In this document: positions 8,675-17,127 of the stretch, one piece after another
Numbering within the stretch: the stretch's first letter is position 1
How the letters are laid out: each line of letters starts with the position of its first letter
Origin: JACDQM01 sp044373315
Lineage (GTDB): Bacteria > Pseudomonadota > Gammaproteobacteria > Burkholderiales > Burkholderiaceae_C
NCBI RefSeq assembly: GCF_044373315.1
Contig: NZ_JBILQK010000015.1
Coordinates: 1 to 60,647, forward strand
Direction of reading: 5' to 3'
DNA: 60,647 nt
Made by a program: the position numbers and the translations under genes
Notes under the pieces: model-generated
The model's input: the letters and a program-made list of their open reading frames with translations, nothing else
What the model was told of the DNA's origin: nothing
Database searches by the model: none

Positions 8675-11600
8675 TCACCCACACTGCCCCACATACCCAC
8701 AAGCCGTGCAGAAATCGCAGCCGTCCTTGTGGATCATCGTGGCGTTGCCGCATTCAGGGCAGGGCTTGCCGGCCTGCTGTTGCACGGCCAGGCCAACAGC
8801 GCTCTTGGGCGCCAGCGGCGCCTGCAGCAAGCCCATCTCCACCAGCGGCTGGCCCTGCTCGTCCAGCACGCCGAGCATGGCGTAGCGGTGGATCACCAGC
8901 CGGGCCACATAGGCCACGGTGGAGGGCCAGATCTGCTGGCGGCGCTCGCCTGAGAGGCTGGGCACCGGCGCCATGAAGTGGCCGAGCGGCTCGCCCACAT
9001 TCAGCAGCTTGCGCAGCTTCATGCCGATCCAGGCCGGGTCCATCACGCGCATGTCCAGCGACAGCAGGCGCGCCATGCCGTCCAGCGCCTTGGGGTAGTT
9101 GCCCGAGAAGCCCATCGCGCAGGGGCGGGTCACCACGCCGCCGTCGGGCGTGGGCAGGCTCACTTCCTTCAGCGTCAGCGTGAACTGCTCGCCAGTGGCC
9201 GGGTTGTCCACGTCCACCGCCCAGGCCAGCGTGCCCATGGTGCTGGTGCGCGGCTCTTCGCGGCTGAACATGGCGTCGATCACCGGCGTGGGGCCGCCTT
9301 CCTGCAGCGCGCCAAGTTGCTCACAGCGCCAGCGGATCACCGCGGCCGTGGCCGCCACAACGCCGGGGAACAGGCGCGATTCTCCGCCGGGCGGCATGGG
9401 CATCTCAAAAGCGCGCTCCTCGGCCACGGTGGCCAGCGCATCCAGCTTCAGGCGCAGCCAGGCTGCGTCATTGCTGCGCAAATCCATCGACAAGGTCTTG
9501 GCCACCGCGGCCAGGCCGCGCGGCTGCTCGGCGCCGTTGACCCACACCTCGAAGGGTAGGTTCTTGCCGAACAGTCCTGCGTCCGGCCCCACCGCCGGCA
9601 GCTCGCCGACGAAGAGTGCGAAGTCGCCATGCGGGTGGCGGATCATGTAGCTCCAGGCCGGGTTGCCGCCGGGCAGCTCGGGCCGGCTGGGCCAGCGCAG
9701 CGAAGCCAGCACTTGCTTGGGTAGGCGCTCGACGCGCAGGCGCTGGTTGCTGCCATGCTCGGCCACCGGCTTGAGCGGCTCGGGCACCGCGGTGGGTTCG
9801 ACGCTCAGCACCGAGCCCAGCACGCTGTTGGGCCGGTAGGTGGCCAAGCCCTTCAGCCCGCTCTTCCAGGCCTGCGTGTAGAGATCCTGAAAGTCGGCAT
9901 AGGGATAGTCGGCCGGCACATTGACCGTCTTCGAGATCGAGGTGTCGATGAAGGGCGCGACCGCCGCGACCATCGCCGCATGATCGGCGGCCGACAACTC
10001 CAGCGCGGTGACGAAGGCCTCGGACAGCGGCGCATCGGTGCCGAACATGTGGCGATAGAGGCGCCAGGCGTGATCCTCGACCGCGTATTCCTTGAAGCCG
10101 CCGTCGGCCATGCGCTTCTTGCGCGTGTAGCTCCAGCTGAAGGCGGGCTCGATGCCGTTGGAGGCGTTGTCGGCAAAGGCCAGGCTGATGGTGCCGGTGG
10201 GCGCGATCGACAGCAGGTGCGAGTTGCGCAGGCCTTGCGCGCGAATCTTGTCCTTCAGCGGCTGCGGCAGGCGCGAGGCGAAGTTGCCGCCCGACAGATA
10301 GAGGTCGGCATTGAAGAGCGGGAAGGCACCGCGCTCAACAGCCATATCGGCGCTGGCCTCATAGGCGGCGTTGCGCATCACCTCGCTGATGCGGCGGGCC
10401 ATGTCGCGCGCGGCCTCGCTGTCGTAGCGCAGGTTCAGCATCACCAGCGTATCGCCCAGGCCGGTGAAACCCAGGCCGACGCGGCGCTTGTTGCGCGCCT
10501 CCTGAAGCTGCGCGGGCAGCGGCCAGGGCGTCACATCCAGCACGTTGTCCAGCATGCGGGTGGCGACCTTGCAGACCTCGGCAAAAGCTGCTTCGTCAAA
10601 GCTGGCGTCGCGCCCGAATGAGCCGCTCACGAAATGCGTCAGGTCCACCGAGCCCAGGCAGCAGCAGCCATAGGGCGGCAGCGGCTGTTCGGCGCAGTTG
10701 TGCACATATAGGCCATTGGCATCGAAGGCATGCACATGCTCGACAGTGACATCGAAAACATCGGCCTCGCCATCGGCCTCCAGGCTCTGCACGGTGGCGG
10801 TGAAGCGCTCGCGGTTCAGCTCGCGTTGGTAGCCGGCCAGGAGCTCCTGCAGGCGCGCCTGCTTAGCGCTGTCCTCGAAACCGATGCGTTCAGCATAGCG
10901 CTGCAGATTGGCACCACTGATGACCAGCTCATACACCTCTTGTCTGGCGTACTCGCGCTCGCCGCCGCGTCCGTCGGGCAGCAGCTGCAGGCCGGCGGGT
11001 TGGCGCTCCTCGTAAATTGTCGACACGATGCCCAGGCGCATCAGCATGCGCTGCGCGGCCTGCAGATTGCCCAGGTCCGCCTGGGTCAGGCGCACGCTGA
11101 CGCCTTTGTCCTGGCTGCATTGCACCGAACCATCGGCATCAAAAAGCCCGCGCAGCAGGCCGCAGTGGAATTCCGACGAACTGGACTCCATCATGGGCGT
11201 GATGCACTTGTGGCCCGGCGCAGCCCCCAGGGACAGGGCCAGATCGCGCAGCCCGGCGGAAGCCATGCGGTATTCGCCTCGCCCGCTGACGGGCTTCTGC
11301 CAACCCTTGAAATCGGCGCGCAGCGGCAAGGCCTCGCTGGCAGCCTGCTCGGCGGCGGCCATCACCGCGCTGATGCTGGCCGGTCGCAGGCTGAGGTCGC
11401 TGCCCACGGCCTTGAGCTCCGGTGCCCAGACCGAGAGAACTGCCTTGTCGGACTTGAGCGTGCCGTCACCGATCAGCAGGCCCATCAGATAGCCCTGAGC
11501 CTGGCTCAGCGGGCCCTCCCAGCCGTCCAGGGCGCGGTGGTCGTTCAGCAGCAACTCATCGCCCGCTTGCAGCGTGCCGGCTGCGACCCACTCGCTCTCC

Positions 11601-12754
11601 AGCACATAGCGCGTCTTGCGGTTGACGCGGCGCACCGGGTGATCGGCCGTCAGGCGCAAGACCTGGCCCTCAACGGTGCGCAGCTTCAGCACCGGCTTGT
11701 GGCCCGTCGGAAAAAAGCCTTCGGACTCGGTGACAAAGGGCTTGCCGTCGACGATGGCGGTGAAACGCCGGCCAATCAGCTCGCGCACCTGACGCGGGCC
11801 CTGCTCGCTCATCACCCAGGTATCGGCGGTGACGCAGGGGTTGGTGGCCGAGATCGACTCGCAGTAATAGAGGTTGTTGTCGGTGTTGATGCGGTCCAGG
11901 AACAGCACGCCGGGCTCGGCGTGGTCGTAGGTGGATCGCATCACCTGATCCCACAGCTTGCGGGCCTTAAGCTTGCGGTAGACCCACAGGCCATCGCCAC
12001 GCTGGTAGGCGCCACCGCTCTCGCGCAGCGCCGCGCCGGGCTGGGCCTTGTGCACCAGCTCCACCTCGGCATCGGCCTCGACCGCCTGCATGAAGGCATC
12101 GGTCACACCCACCGAGATGTTGAAGTTGCTGAGATCGCCCTTGTCTTTGGCGCGGATGAAGTCTTCGATGTCGGGGTGGTCGCAGCGCAGCACGCCCATT
12201 TGCGCGCCGCGGCGGCTGCCGGCGCTTTCCACCGTCTCGCAGCTGCGGTCGAACACGCGCATATAGGACACCGGGCCTGAGGCGCTGCTCTGCGTCGAAC
12301 CCACCCAGGCGCCCTTGGGGCGGATGCGGCTGAAGTCGTAGCCCACGCCGCCGCCGCGGCGCATGGTCTCGGCGGCTTCGGTCAGCGCGGTATAGATGCC
12401 AGGCACTCCGTCTTCGGTGGTGGCGATCGAATCGCCCACCGGCTGCACAAAGCAGTTGATCAGCGTGGCGCTGAGCTCGGTGCCGGCAGCGGAGTTAATG
12501 CGTCCCGCGGGCACAAAGCCGCGGCGCTGGGCATCAAGAAAGCGGGCCTCCCACTGCGCGCGTGCTTCGGGCGATTCAGCCTGGGCCAATGCGCGCGCCA
12601 CACGGCGGCGCAATTCGTCCAATGTGCGCTCTTCGCCCTTGGCGTATTTCTCAAGCAGCACTTCGGCGCTGATTTCCTGGGCCGGCAGCGTGTCGGCATC
12701 GGCCAGTCGGGTGGTGGGCTGGGCGGAATCCTGCACCGGGTCTGAGGCGTTCAT
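8675..12754 (-). CDS. nrdJ: Adenosylcobalamin-dependent (class II) ribonucleoside-diphosphate reductase, interrupted by an intein
   Basis: Converts ribonucleotides to deoxyribonucleotides with a B12-generated thiyl radical; cytoplasmic. The frame encodes 1359 residues, of which 380 are an intein (bases 10697-11836), leaving about 979, a usual NrdJ length. Before the intein are family stretches such as RRGGGVGYDFSRIRPKG and SRRGAQMGVLRCDHPDIEDF. After splicing, SISATNP joins CAEQPLPPYG, rebuilding the N-P-C-x-E motif whose cysteine carries the thiyl radical. Further on are GLGFTGLGDTLVML and LLSIAPTGTISLAFADNASN. The end has a zinc-ribbon-like CPECGN...CDFCTACGYVGQCG. The frame opens at ATG 12784, but ATG 12754 follows GGAGAG at a good distance and is preferred. 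No cobalamin riboswitch was found upstream. Confidence 0.95.
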   Translation of the reverse strand: MNASDPVQDSAQPTTRLADADTLPAQEISAEVLLEKYAKGEERTLDELRRRVARALAQAESPEARAQWEARFLDAQRRGFVPAGRINSAAGTELSATLINCFVQPVGDSIATTEDGVPGIYTALTEAAETMRRGGGVGYDFSRIRPKGAWVGSTQSSASGPVSYMRVFDRSCETVESAGSRRGAQMGVLRCDHPDIEDFIRAKDKGDLSNFNISVGVTDAFMQAVEADAEVELVHKAQPGAALRESGGAYQRGDGLWVYRKLKARKLWDQVMRSTYDHAEPGVLFLDRINTDNNLYYCESISATNPCVTADTWVMSEQGPRQVRELIGRRFTAIVDGKPFVTESEGFFPTGHKPVLKLRTVEGQVLRLTADHPVRRVNRKTRYVLESEWVAAGTLQAGDELLLNDHRALDGWEGPLSQAQGYLMGLLIGDGTLKSDKAVLSVWAPELKAVGSDLSLRPASISAVMAAAEQAASEALPLRADFKGWQKPVSGRGEYRMASAGLRDLALSLGAAPGHKCITPMMESSSSEFHCGLLRGLFDADGSVQCSQDKGVSVRLTQADLGNLQAAQRMLMRLGIVSTIYEERQPAGLQLLPDGRGGEREYARQEVYELVISGANLQRYAERIGFEDSAKQARLQELLAGYQRELNRERFTATVQSLEADGEADVFDVTVEHVHAFDANGLYVHNCAEQPLPPYGCCCLGSVDLTHFVSGSFGRDASFDEAAFAEVCKVATRMLDNVLDVTPWPLPAQLQEARNKRRVGLGFTGLGDTLVMLNLRYDSEAARDMARRISEVMRNAAYEASADMAVERGAFPLFNADLYLSGGNFASRLPQPLKDKIRAQGLRNSHLLSIAPTGTISLAFADNASNGIEPAFSWSYTRKKRMADGGFKEYAVEDHAWRLYRHMFGTDAPLSEAFVTALELSAADHAAMVAAVAPFIDTSISKTVNVPADYPYADFQDLYTQAWKSGLKGLATYRPNSVLGSVLSVEPTAVPEPLKPVAEHGSNQRLRVERLPKQVLASLRWPSRPELPGGNPAWSYMIRHPHGDFALFVGELPAVGPDAGLFGKNLPFEVWVNGAEQPRGLAAVAKTLSMDLRSNDAAWLRLKLDALATVAEERAFEMPMPPGGESRLFPGVVAATAAVIRWRCEQLGALQEGGPTPVIDAMFSREEPRTSTMGTLAWAVDVDNPATGEQFTLTLKEVSLPTPDGGVVTRPCAMGFSGNYPKALDGMARLLSLDMRVMDPAWIGMKLRKLLNVGEPLGHFMAPVPSLSGERRQQIWPSTVAYVARLVIHRYAMLGVLDEQGQPLVEMGLLQAPLAPKSAVGLAVQQQAGKPCPECGNATMIHKDGCDFCTACGYVGQCG
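10697..11836 (-). mobile_element. Intein with LAGLIDADG homing endonuclease inside NrdJ
   Basis: A 380-residue in-frame protein intron. Its first residue is the Cys of CVTADTWVM (splicing block A). Block B is LRLTADHPVRRV with the TxxH motif. The C-terminal blocks are DVFDVTVEHVHAFDANGLYVHN, quoted in part as VFDVTVEHVHAF and ANGLYVHN, with the penultimate His and last Asn; the next extein residue is Cys. The endonuclease has both motifs with acidic residues intact, GYLMGLLIGDGTL and LLRGLFDADGSV. All expected catalytic residues are present, so splicing and probably homing activity are retained. The DNA boundaries were checked codon by codon: TGC at 11836-11834 and AAC at 10699-10697. Confidence 0.95.
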
Positions 12755-12810
12755 CGGGCTTCTCTCCATTTGAAAGCGAGCCATCTTGGCGCGCTGCGGC
12801 AGGCCCGGGT

Positions 12811-12854
12811 TTGAGCCTGCTCATGTTCTTGTGAGCCGCGCTGTGACGGCTCAA
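12811..12854. promoter_or_regulatory. Inverted repeat in the nrdJ leader
   Basis: TTGAGCC at 12811-12817 is matched by GGCTCAA at 12848-12854, with 30 bases between. On the minus strand this could fold as a hairpin in the nrdJ leader; as DNA the arms could bind a protein. An AAAAAATTTTT tract lies further upstream at 12917-12927. No B12 box or NrdR-box-like sequence was recognised. Function is unknown. Confidence 0.35.
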
Positions 12855-13020
12855 GCAGCATCAAGAATAGCCTTGCTCGGCTTCCGGAAGCAGCGATTTC
12901 AGTCCTCAGTAGGGCCAAAAAATTTTTCCAAAAGTCGCAAGCCTGGGGTAAGCCCGGGGCGCTTTGCGGCGCCACCGCCGCGCACGCTAGCCAGCGCGCG
13001 AACGCGCTATCCTGGGCGCC

Positions 13021-13698
13021 GTGAACGAAGCTTCAGTTGACCAGACATCCGCTTCGGCGGCAGACGAGATGGCGCTTTGCCTGCGCCAGAGCGAAAGCTG
13101 CGCCGCAGCGGGCGAGCACCAGGAGGCGCTGCGCCATTTCCAGCGCTATCACCAGTTGTACGCACAACAGATGGAGCAGCGCCTGTCCGCCCAGACCGCC
13201 AGCATCGATCCAGCCTTGCTCGATCCGGGCACCGGCCTCTCCAGCCGGCAGGCTTTGCAAACGCAATTGCCGCTGATGCTGCAGCGAGCCCAGGCCAGCG
13301 CTGCGGGCATGTGCATGGCGCGCATCGAGCTAGACGCCCTGCAGCCGGCCAAGGATGTGCCCGCTGAGCTGCGCGCAGCGGTGTTGCGTGAACTCGGCGC
13401 CCTACTGCGCGCCAACAGCCGCAGCAAGGACCTGGCGGCCGCTGATCCCGGCGGCCTGCTGACGCTGGTGATCAGCGATGTGGAACTGGCGATGGCGCGC
13501 AGCATCTGCGAGCGCCTGCGGCGTGCGGTCCAAAGCCACGACTGGACGCGCCTGCATGCGCCCCTGAGCGTCAGCCTGAGCATCGGCCTGACGGCACTGC
13601 GACATGGAGACGACATGCGGCTGCTGAGCGCGCGTGCCGATGGTGGGCTGGCCAGCGCCCGCCGGGACGGCGGCAACTGCGTGCGCAGTGGAGCTTAG
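13021..13698 (+). CDS. Degenerate GGDEF-domain protein
   Basis: A 225-residue soluble protein. Residues 15-60 look like a helical, TPR-like lead (EALRHFQRYHQLYAQQMEQR), of the kind that links TPR arrays to GGDEF domains. Residues 63-222 follow the GGDEF fold pattern: DPGTGLSSRQALQTQLP at the start, a helix with LRELGALLR, then LSVSLSIGLTAL and a final ADGGLASARRDGGNCV in place of the usual ADxALYxAKxxGRN. The catalytic GGDEF loop is replaced by ADPGGLL, so diguanylate cyclase activity is not expected; a binding or regulatory role is possible. The start is a GTG without a clear ribosome binding site. Its stop codon overlaps the stop of the convergent DUF1134 gene. Confidence 0.7.
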   Translation: MNEASVDQTSASAADEMALCLRQSESCAAAGEHQEALRHFQRYHQLYAQQMEQRLSAQTASIDPALLDPGTGLSSRQALQTQLPLMLQRAQASAAGMCMARIELDALQPAKDVPAELRAAVLRELGALLRANSRSKDLAAADPGGLLTLVISDVELAMARSICERLRRAVQSHDWTRLHAPLSVSLSIGLTALRHGDDMRLLSARADGGLASARRDGGNCVRSGA

Positions 13699-14294
13699 AA
13701 GGGGAGGTAGGACTTCTCGCGCCGGTAGTGCAGATAGCCGACGCTGGCACCGCTGCGCAAGCCCACACCCAGACGGATCGGTGCGAGGGTAATGCCCTCG
13801 CTGCGCTGATAGTTGATGCCGGCACCACCGATGTAATAGAGGCTGCCTTCAACACCCGGGAAGCGCTGATAGATCGCCGAGACCTTGGGCAGCTTGTAGA
13901 TGAGGGTGAACACCTTGGATGCGTTGGCGCCCACATCCAGGCCGATGGACGGGCCGGCCCAAAAGACTTTGGCGCTGCCGCCACTCTTCATCTGCAGGCG
14001 TCCTTCACCGTAGCGCACCCCCACCGTCAGCGCGGCCGAGGCCTCTTCGCCCTTGATGTAGGCATTGGGGCGGCCCTGCTCCTTGAACGCCTTTTCGATC
14101 ACCTTGGCCAAGCCCTCGGTCGTCGAGCCGAAGAAGTCGGTGGCGGCCTTCAGGATGGAATCCTCGTCGTAAGTGCCTTCGTCGCCGGAAGCCAAGGCGC
14201 CCTGGATCGGGCAGCCCAGCACGGCACCTGCAGCGCCCAGGCGCAGCAACGCAGCGCGGCGGTCGATCCTGGATGTGGGGTGGTCGGTTGTCAT
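13695..14294 (-). CDS. DUF1134 (EipA-like) envelope protein
   Basis: A 199-residue exported protein. The N-terminus has SRIDRRAALLRLGAAGAVLG, a Tat-like signal cut near ALASGD. The rest matches the DUF1134 pattern: FFGSTTEGLAKVIEKAF, then Gly-rich beta strands such as SGGSAKVFWAGPSIGLDVGA and EGSLYYIGGAGINYQR. The family includes Brucella EipA, which affects cell-envelope integrity; the function here is carried over from the family only. AAGGAG is 8 bases before the ATG. The gene ends tail-to-tail with the degenerate GGDEF gene, sharing 4 bases. Confidence 0.8.
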   Translation of the reverse strand: MTTDHPTSRIDRRAALLRLGAAGAVLGCPIQGALASGDEGTYDEDSILKAATDFFGSTTEGLAKVIEKAFKEQGRPNAYIKGEEASAALTVGVRYGEGRLQMKSGGSAKVFWAGPSIGLDVGANASKVFTLIYKLPKVSAIYQRFPGVEGSLYYIGGAGINYQRSEGITLAPIRLGVGLRSGASVGYLHYRREKSYLPF

Positions 14295-14509
14295 CTAAGG
14301 CTCCTTGTTTGCACAGCACCCTAACTCAAGCCCGGTCACCTCACCGAGCGCCGTGCGCTGGAATGTAAGCAGGCATTGCCAGCGTGAACTTTGTCGCACC
14401 GTCACCGGCAACCCTGAGCCTACACTGGCCCGGCCACAGCCGGCATTCAGATCGGGCTGGGCATGAGGGATCCATTCAATGACTGATTGTTACAGCCTGC
14501 CTCACCGCG

Positions 14510-14947
14510 ATGCAGCCGAACGCTGATCTGGCTCGCCTGAGCCTGGCGCTGGAATATGCCGACCTGGCCTCGGCCCTGTATCTGGCAGGCGGCAGCGATG
14601 AGGCCGCACGCCTGCTGGCCGCCGCCGCCGAGCAGCAACTGGGCGATCTGTACCGGCTGTTGGGCGACCAGGTGCAGAGCGAAGCATTGCAGGATCAGCT
14701 GCGCCGCATCGCCCTGCGCTACACCGCACCCAACTACGCGCTGCGCAGCCACGCCCAGGCGCGTGACGGCCAACAGGCGCTGGCACGCTTGGACGGCCTG
14801 GCTCAGCCGCACAAGGCACGCGAATCCACAGCCTCCTTCCTGCGCGCCACCTGGTTCCTGCTTGAATCGATGGGGCTGGAAGCGGTGGTGCCACAACGCC
14901 TGCACCAAGCCATCGAGCTCAGCACCATCCACGCTGGGGAAGCCTGA
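14510..14947 (+). CDS. Hypothetical helical protein
   Basis: Not recognised as a known domain. The 145-residue product is mostly helical and Ala/Leu-rich, with LALEYADLASALYLAGGSDEAARLLAAAAE resembling TPR-like helix pairs (shown here in part: YADLASALYLAGG). This frame has natural-looking protein composition and third-position GC bias; the opposite-strand frame over the same bases does not. The ribosome binding site before the ATG is poor, so the start is uncertain. It precedes the PilZ gene on the same strand with 69 bases between. Confidence 0.6.
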   Translation: MQPNADLARLSLALEYADLASALYLAGGSDEAARLLAAAAEQQLGDLYRLLGDQVQSEALQDQLRRIALRYTAPNYALRSHAQARDGQQALARLDGLAQPHKARESTASFLRATWFLLESMGLEAVVPQRLHQAIELSTIHAGEA

Positions 14948-15016
14948 GCGAGTTTCAACGCGACCGCAGCCGGCCATCTGCTAGCATGGCCCGACGCAGA
15001 TGCTGGAGTCCTCGTC

Positions 15017-15373
15017 GTGAATGAACGCCGCCATTTCTCCCGGGTCGCCTTCGATGCCGACGCGGTGCTGACCACCACCGAGGACAGGCTCGCGGTCAAG
15101 GTGATCGACCTGTCGCTCAAAGGTGCCTTGCTGCGCCAATGTGCGGCGCTCCCGGTGAGCGCCGGCGCGCCTTGCCTGGTCGAGGTCAAGCTCGGCGATC
15201 TGCGCATCGCAATGGCGGCCGAGATCGCCCATGTGCACGGCGATCAGATCGGCGTGCTTTGCCGCAGCATCGACATCGAAAGCATCACCCATCTGCGCCG
15301 CCTGATCGAGGTGAACCTCGGCGATGCGCGCCTGCTCGAACGCGAACTGAAGGCACTGATCTCAGGCGCCTGA
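15017..15373 (+). CDS. PilZ-domain protein (c-di-GMP receptor)
   Basis: A 118-residue single-domain PilZ protein, expected to bind c-di-GMP. The RxxxR motif is in ERRHFSR (Arg5 and Arg9) and the DxSxxG motif is IDLSLKG. Between and after these lie the beta strands of the PilZ barrel, then a C-terminal helix THLRRLIEVNLGD. The start is GTG at 15017 with GGAG about 9 bases upstream; the overlapping ATG at 15021 is out of frame. With the degenerate GGDEF gene nearby and the EAL protein at 31247 it is one of three c-di-GMP-linked genes in the window. Confidence 0.85.
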   Translation: MNERRHFSRVAFDADAVLTTTEDRLAVKVIDLSLKGALLRQCAALPVSAGAPCLVEVKLGDLRIAMAAEIAHVHGDQIGVLCRSIDIESITHLRRLIEVNLGDARLLERELKALISGA

Positions 15374-15391
15374 GCGCTGCATCGATCCGGC

Positions 15392-16240
15392 TCAGGCCTG
15401 AAGGAACTGGCGCAAAAAGGCCATGGCCTCCAGCGGCTTGTCACGCCAGGTGCCGTGGCCGGCCCCTGGCACCACCTTCAGCTGCGCCAGTGCCGCGGGC
15501 AGCGCAGCGGCGATATCCCTCGAATCCTCCAGCGGGCAGACCGGATCATGGTCGCCCGTCAGCACCAGCACCGGGCATTGCGCGGCGGCCAAGCCGGGCA
15601 GCAGGTCCAGCGTCTGCATTTCGCCGCCGGCAAAGTGCAGCAGGATCTCGTAGTTGGCCAGCACGCGCTCGCCCGCCAGCGGGTCGGCCGGCGGCTGCGT
15701 GTTGTAGAGCTTACGGCAGCTGGCCCAGTAGTGGGCCCAGGTCTCGGGCGTCGGGTGGCTCCAGAAGGCGACCGCACGGTCGCGTGCATCAGCCCCGCCC
15801 AGCTTCTCGAACATCACGCGCTTGCGATCCAGGCCCATATGCGGCGAAGTGCTGGACAGCACCACCTTGCTGGCATGGCCGGGATGGCGCGCGATGTAGC
15901 GCTGCGCCACGAAGCCTCCGAAGCTCTGTCCCAGCACGATGGGTTTGACGATGCCCAGCGCGTCGCACAGGCGCACCACATCATCGGCCCAGGTATCCAG
16001 CGTCCACTCCGCGCGCGGCCGCGGGTCGCTGCGGCCGTGGCCGCGGTGGTCGTAGTAGATGACTTGCGCGATGTCGGCAAAGGCGCCGAAGCCGGGCTTG
16101 AAGGCGCTGTGGTCGAAGCCCGGGCCGCCGTGCATGCAGATCAGCGTGGGCTTCTCGCGCATGCTGGCGCCATCAGGCACCAGGCCCAGGCCCTCGACGT
16201 CCACGAACAGCCGCACACCACCACCAATATCGATACGCAT
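15392..16240 (-). CDS. Alpha/beta hydrolase, proline iminopeptidase-like
   Basis: A 282-residue cytoplasmic alpha/beta hydrolase. The oxyanion motif HGGPGFDHS, the strand IYYDHRGHGRSDPR, the nucleophile elbow GQSFGGF, the acid in VLTGDHDPVCPLEDS and the His in VPGAGHGTWRDKP are all visible. HGGPG and DHRGHGRS are typical of prolyl iminopeptidases and related hydrolases, but substrate specificity is uncertain. The frame extends to 16318, but the ATG at 16240 follows GGGAG and begins with the normal domain edge. It is convergent with the PilZ gene and divergent from the nitroreductase gene. Confidence 0.82.
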   Translation of the reverse strand: MRIDIGGGVRLFVDVEGLGLVPDGASMREKPTLICMHGGPGFDHSAFKPGFGAFADIAQVIYYDHRGHGRSDPRPRAEWTLDTWADDVVRLCDALGIVKPIVLGQSFGGFVAQRYIARHPGHASKVVLSSTSPHMGLDRKRVMFEKLGGADARDRAVAFWSHPTPETWAHYWASCRKLYNTQPPADPLAGERVLANYEILLHFAGGEMQTLDLLPGLAAAQCPVLVLTGDHDPVCPLEDSRDIAAALPAALAQLKVVPGAGHGTWRDKPLEAMAFLRQFLQA

Positions 16241-16329
16241 CACCTTGCTCCCGGCCCGCCCAACAGGCCAGCACAGACTGACGCAAGTATCGACGGCAAA
16301 GCCCGCTGCCACGCCCATAAACTGCGCTG

Positions 16330-17127
16330 ATGAAATCGCTGACCGAACTCCTCAACGGCCACCGCTCGATCCGTCAGTACAAGCCCGATACGATCGACCC
16401 GAAGCTGATCGAGCAGGCTTGCGCCGAGGCGATTGCCGGCGCCTCGTCTTCAGGCAATCTGAACAGCATCTCCATCGTACTGAGCCGCGACGCGACGCGG
16501 CGCCAACGCCTGTGGGAGCTGCATCATCAGCAGGACATGGTGCTGCAGGCACCACTGACGGTGACGCTTTGTGCCGACTGGTGGCGCACCCGCCAGTGGC
16601 TGGCCGCACGCGGCGCGCGCGACAACTTCAATAACCTGATCGGCTATCACGTGGCGGCCTTCGACGCCATCATCGTGGCGCAGAACCTGGCCCTGGCCTT
16701 TGAAGCGCGCGGCCTGGGCATCTGCTACATGGGCACGACGCTGAATTCGATGCGCGCCATCGCCGAGTTTCTGGAGCTGCCCGACACCTGCCTGCCAGTC
16801 ACCAGCTTGGTAGTCGGCTACCCCGATGAAGATCCGCCCAAGCGCGACCGCCTGCCCTTGCGCGCCTTCTTGCACGACGAGGTCTACCAGCGCCCCGACG
16901 CGGCTGAGCTTGATGCCCTTTATGCCGAGCGTGAACGCCTGGGCTGGGAGCGCTATCTGAGCATTCCCCGCCTGCGCGCGCTGATCGAGGAGCACGGCAT
17001 CCGCTCGCTGGCCGAGTTCTACACCAGCCCGCACAAGTACGACCCCGACCAGCATGCGGTCGACTCGGCGCTGCTGCGCGAACTGCTGGTGGACAAGCAC
17101 TTTCTGCCCGAGGATGCGCGCCGATGA
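16330..17127 (+). CDS. NADPH-dependent nitroreductase-family flavoprotein (NfsA-like)
   Basis: A 265-residue FMN enzyme of the nitroreductase superfamily. The N-terminal HRSIRQYKPDTIDP is the flavin-phosphate-binding segment; SSSGNLNSISIV and ARGLGICYMGT are further FMN-site stretches. The C-terminal half resembles the NfsA/Frp layout, with YDPDQHAVDSALLRELL at the end. The physiological substrate is unknown. Its last four bases (ATGA) overlap the start of the next gene, so the two are probably translationally coupled. Confidence 0.83.
   Translation: MKSLTELLNGHRSIRQYKPDTIDPKLIEQACAEAIAGASSSGNLNSISIVLSRDATRRQRLWELHHQQDMVLQAPLTVTLCADWWRTRQWLAARGARDNFNNLIGYHVAAFDAIIVAQNLALAFEARGLGICYMGTTLNSMRAIAEFLELPDTCLPVTSLVVGYPDEDPPKRDRLPLRAFLHDEVYQRPDAAELDALYAERERLGWERYLSIPRLRALIEEHGIRSLAEFYTSPHKYDPDQHAVDSALLRELLVDKHFLPEDARR

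Noticed and set aside
10730..12280. 516-codon plus-strand open frame opposite nrdJ and its intein
   Set aside because: Antisense shadow without ribosome binding site or recognisable domain.
12785..13020. Cobalamin riboswitch before nrdJ
   Set aside because: No B12 box or matching stem pattern was found on the minus strand; only a simple inverted repeat is present.
14447..14977. 176-codon minus-strand open frame
   Set aside because: It overlaps a better-composed plus-strand frame (14510-14947) and has no start signal.
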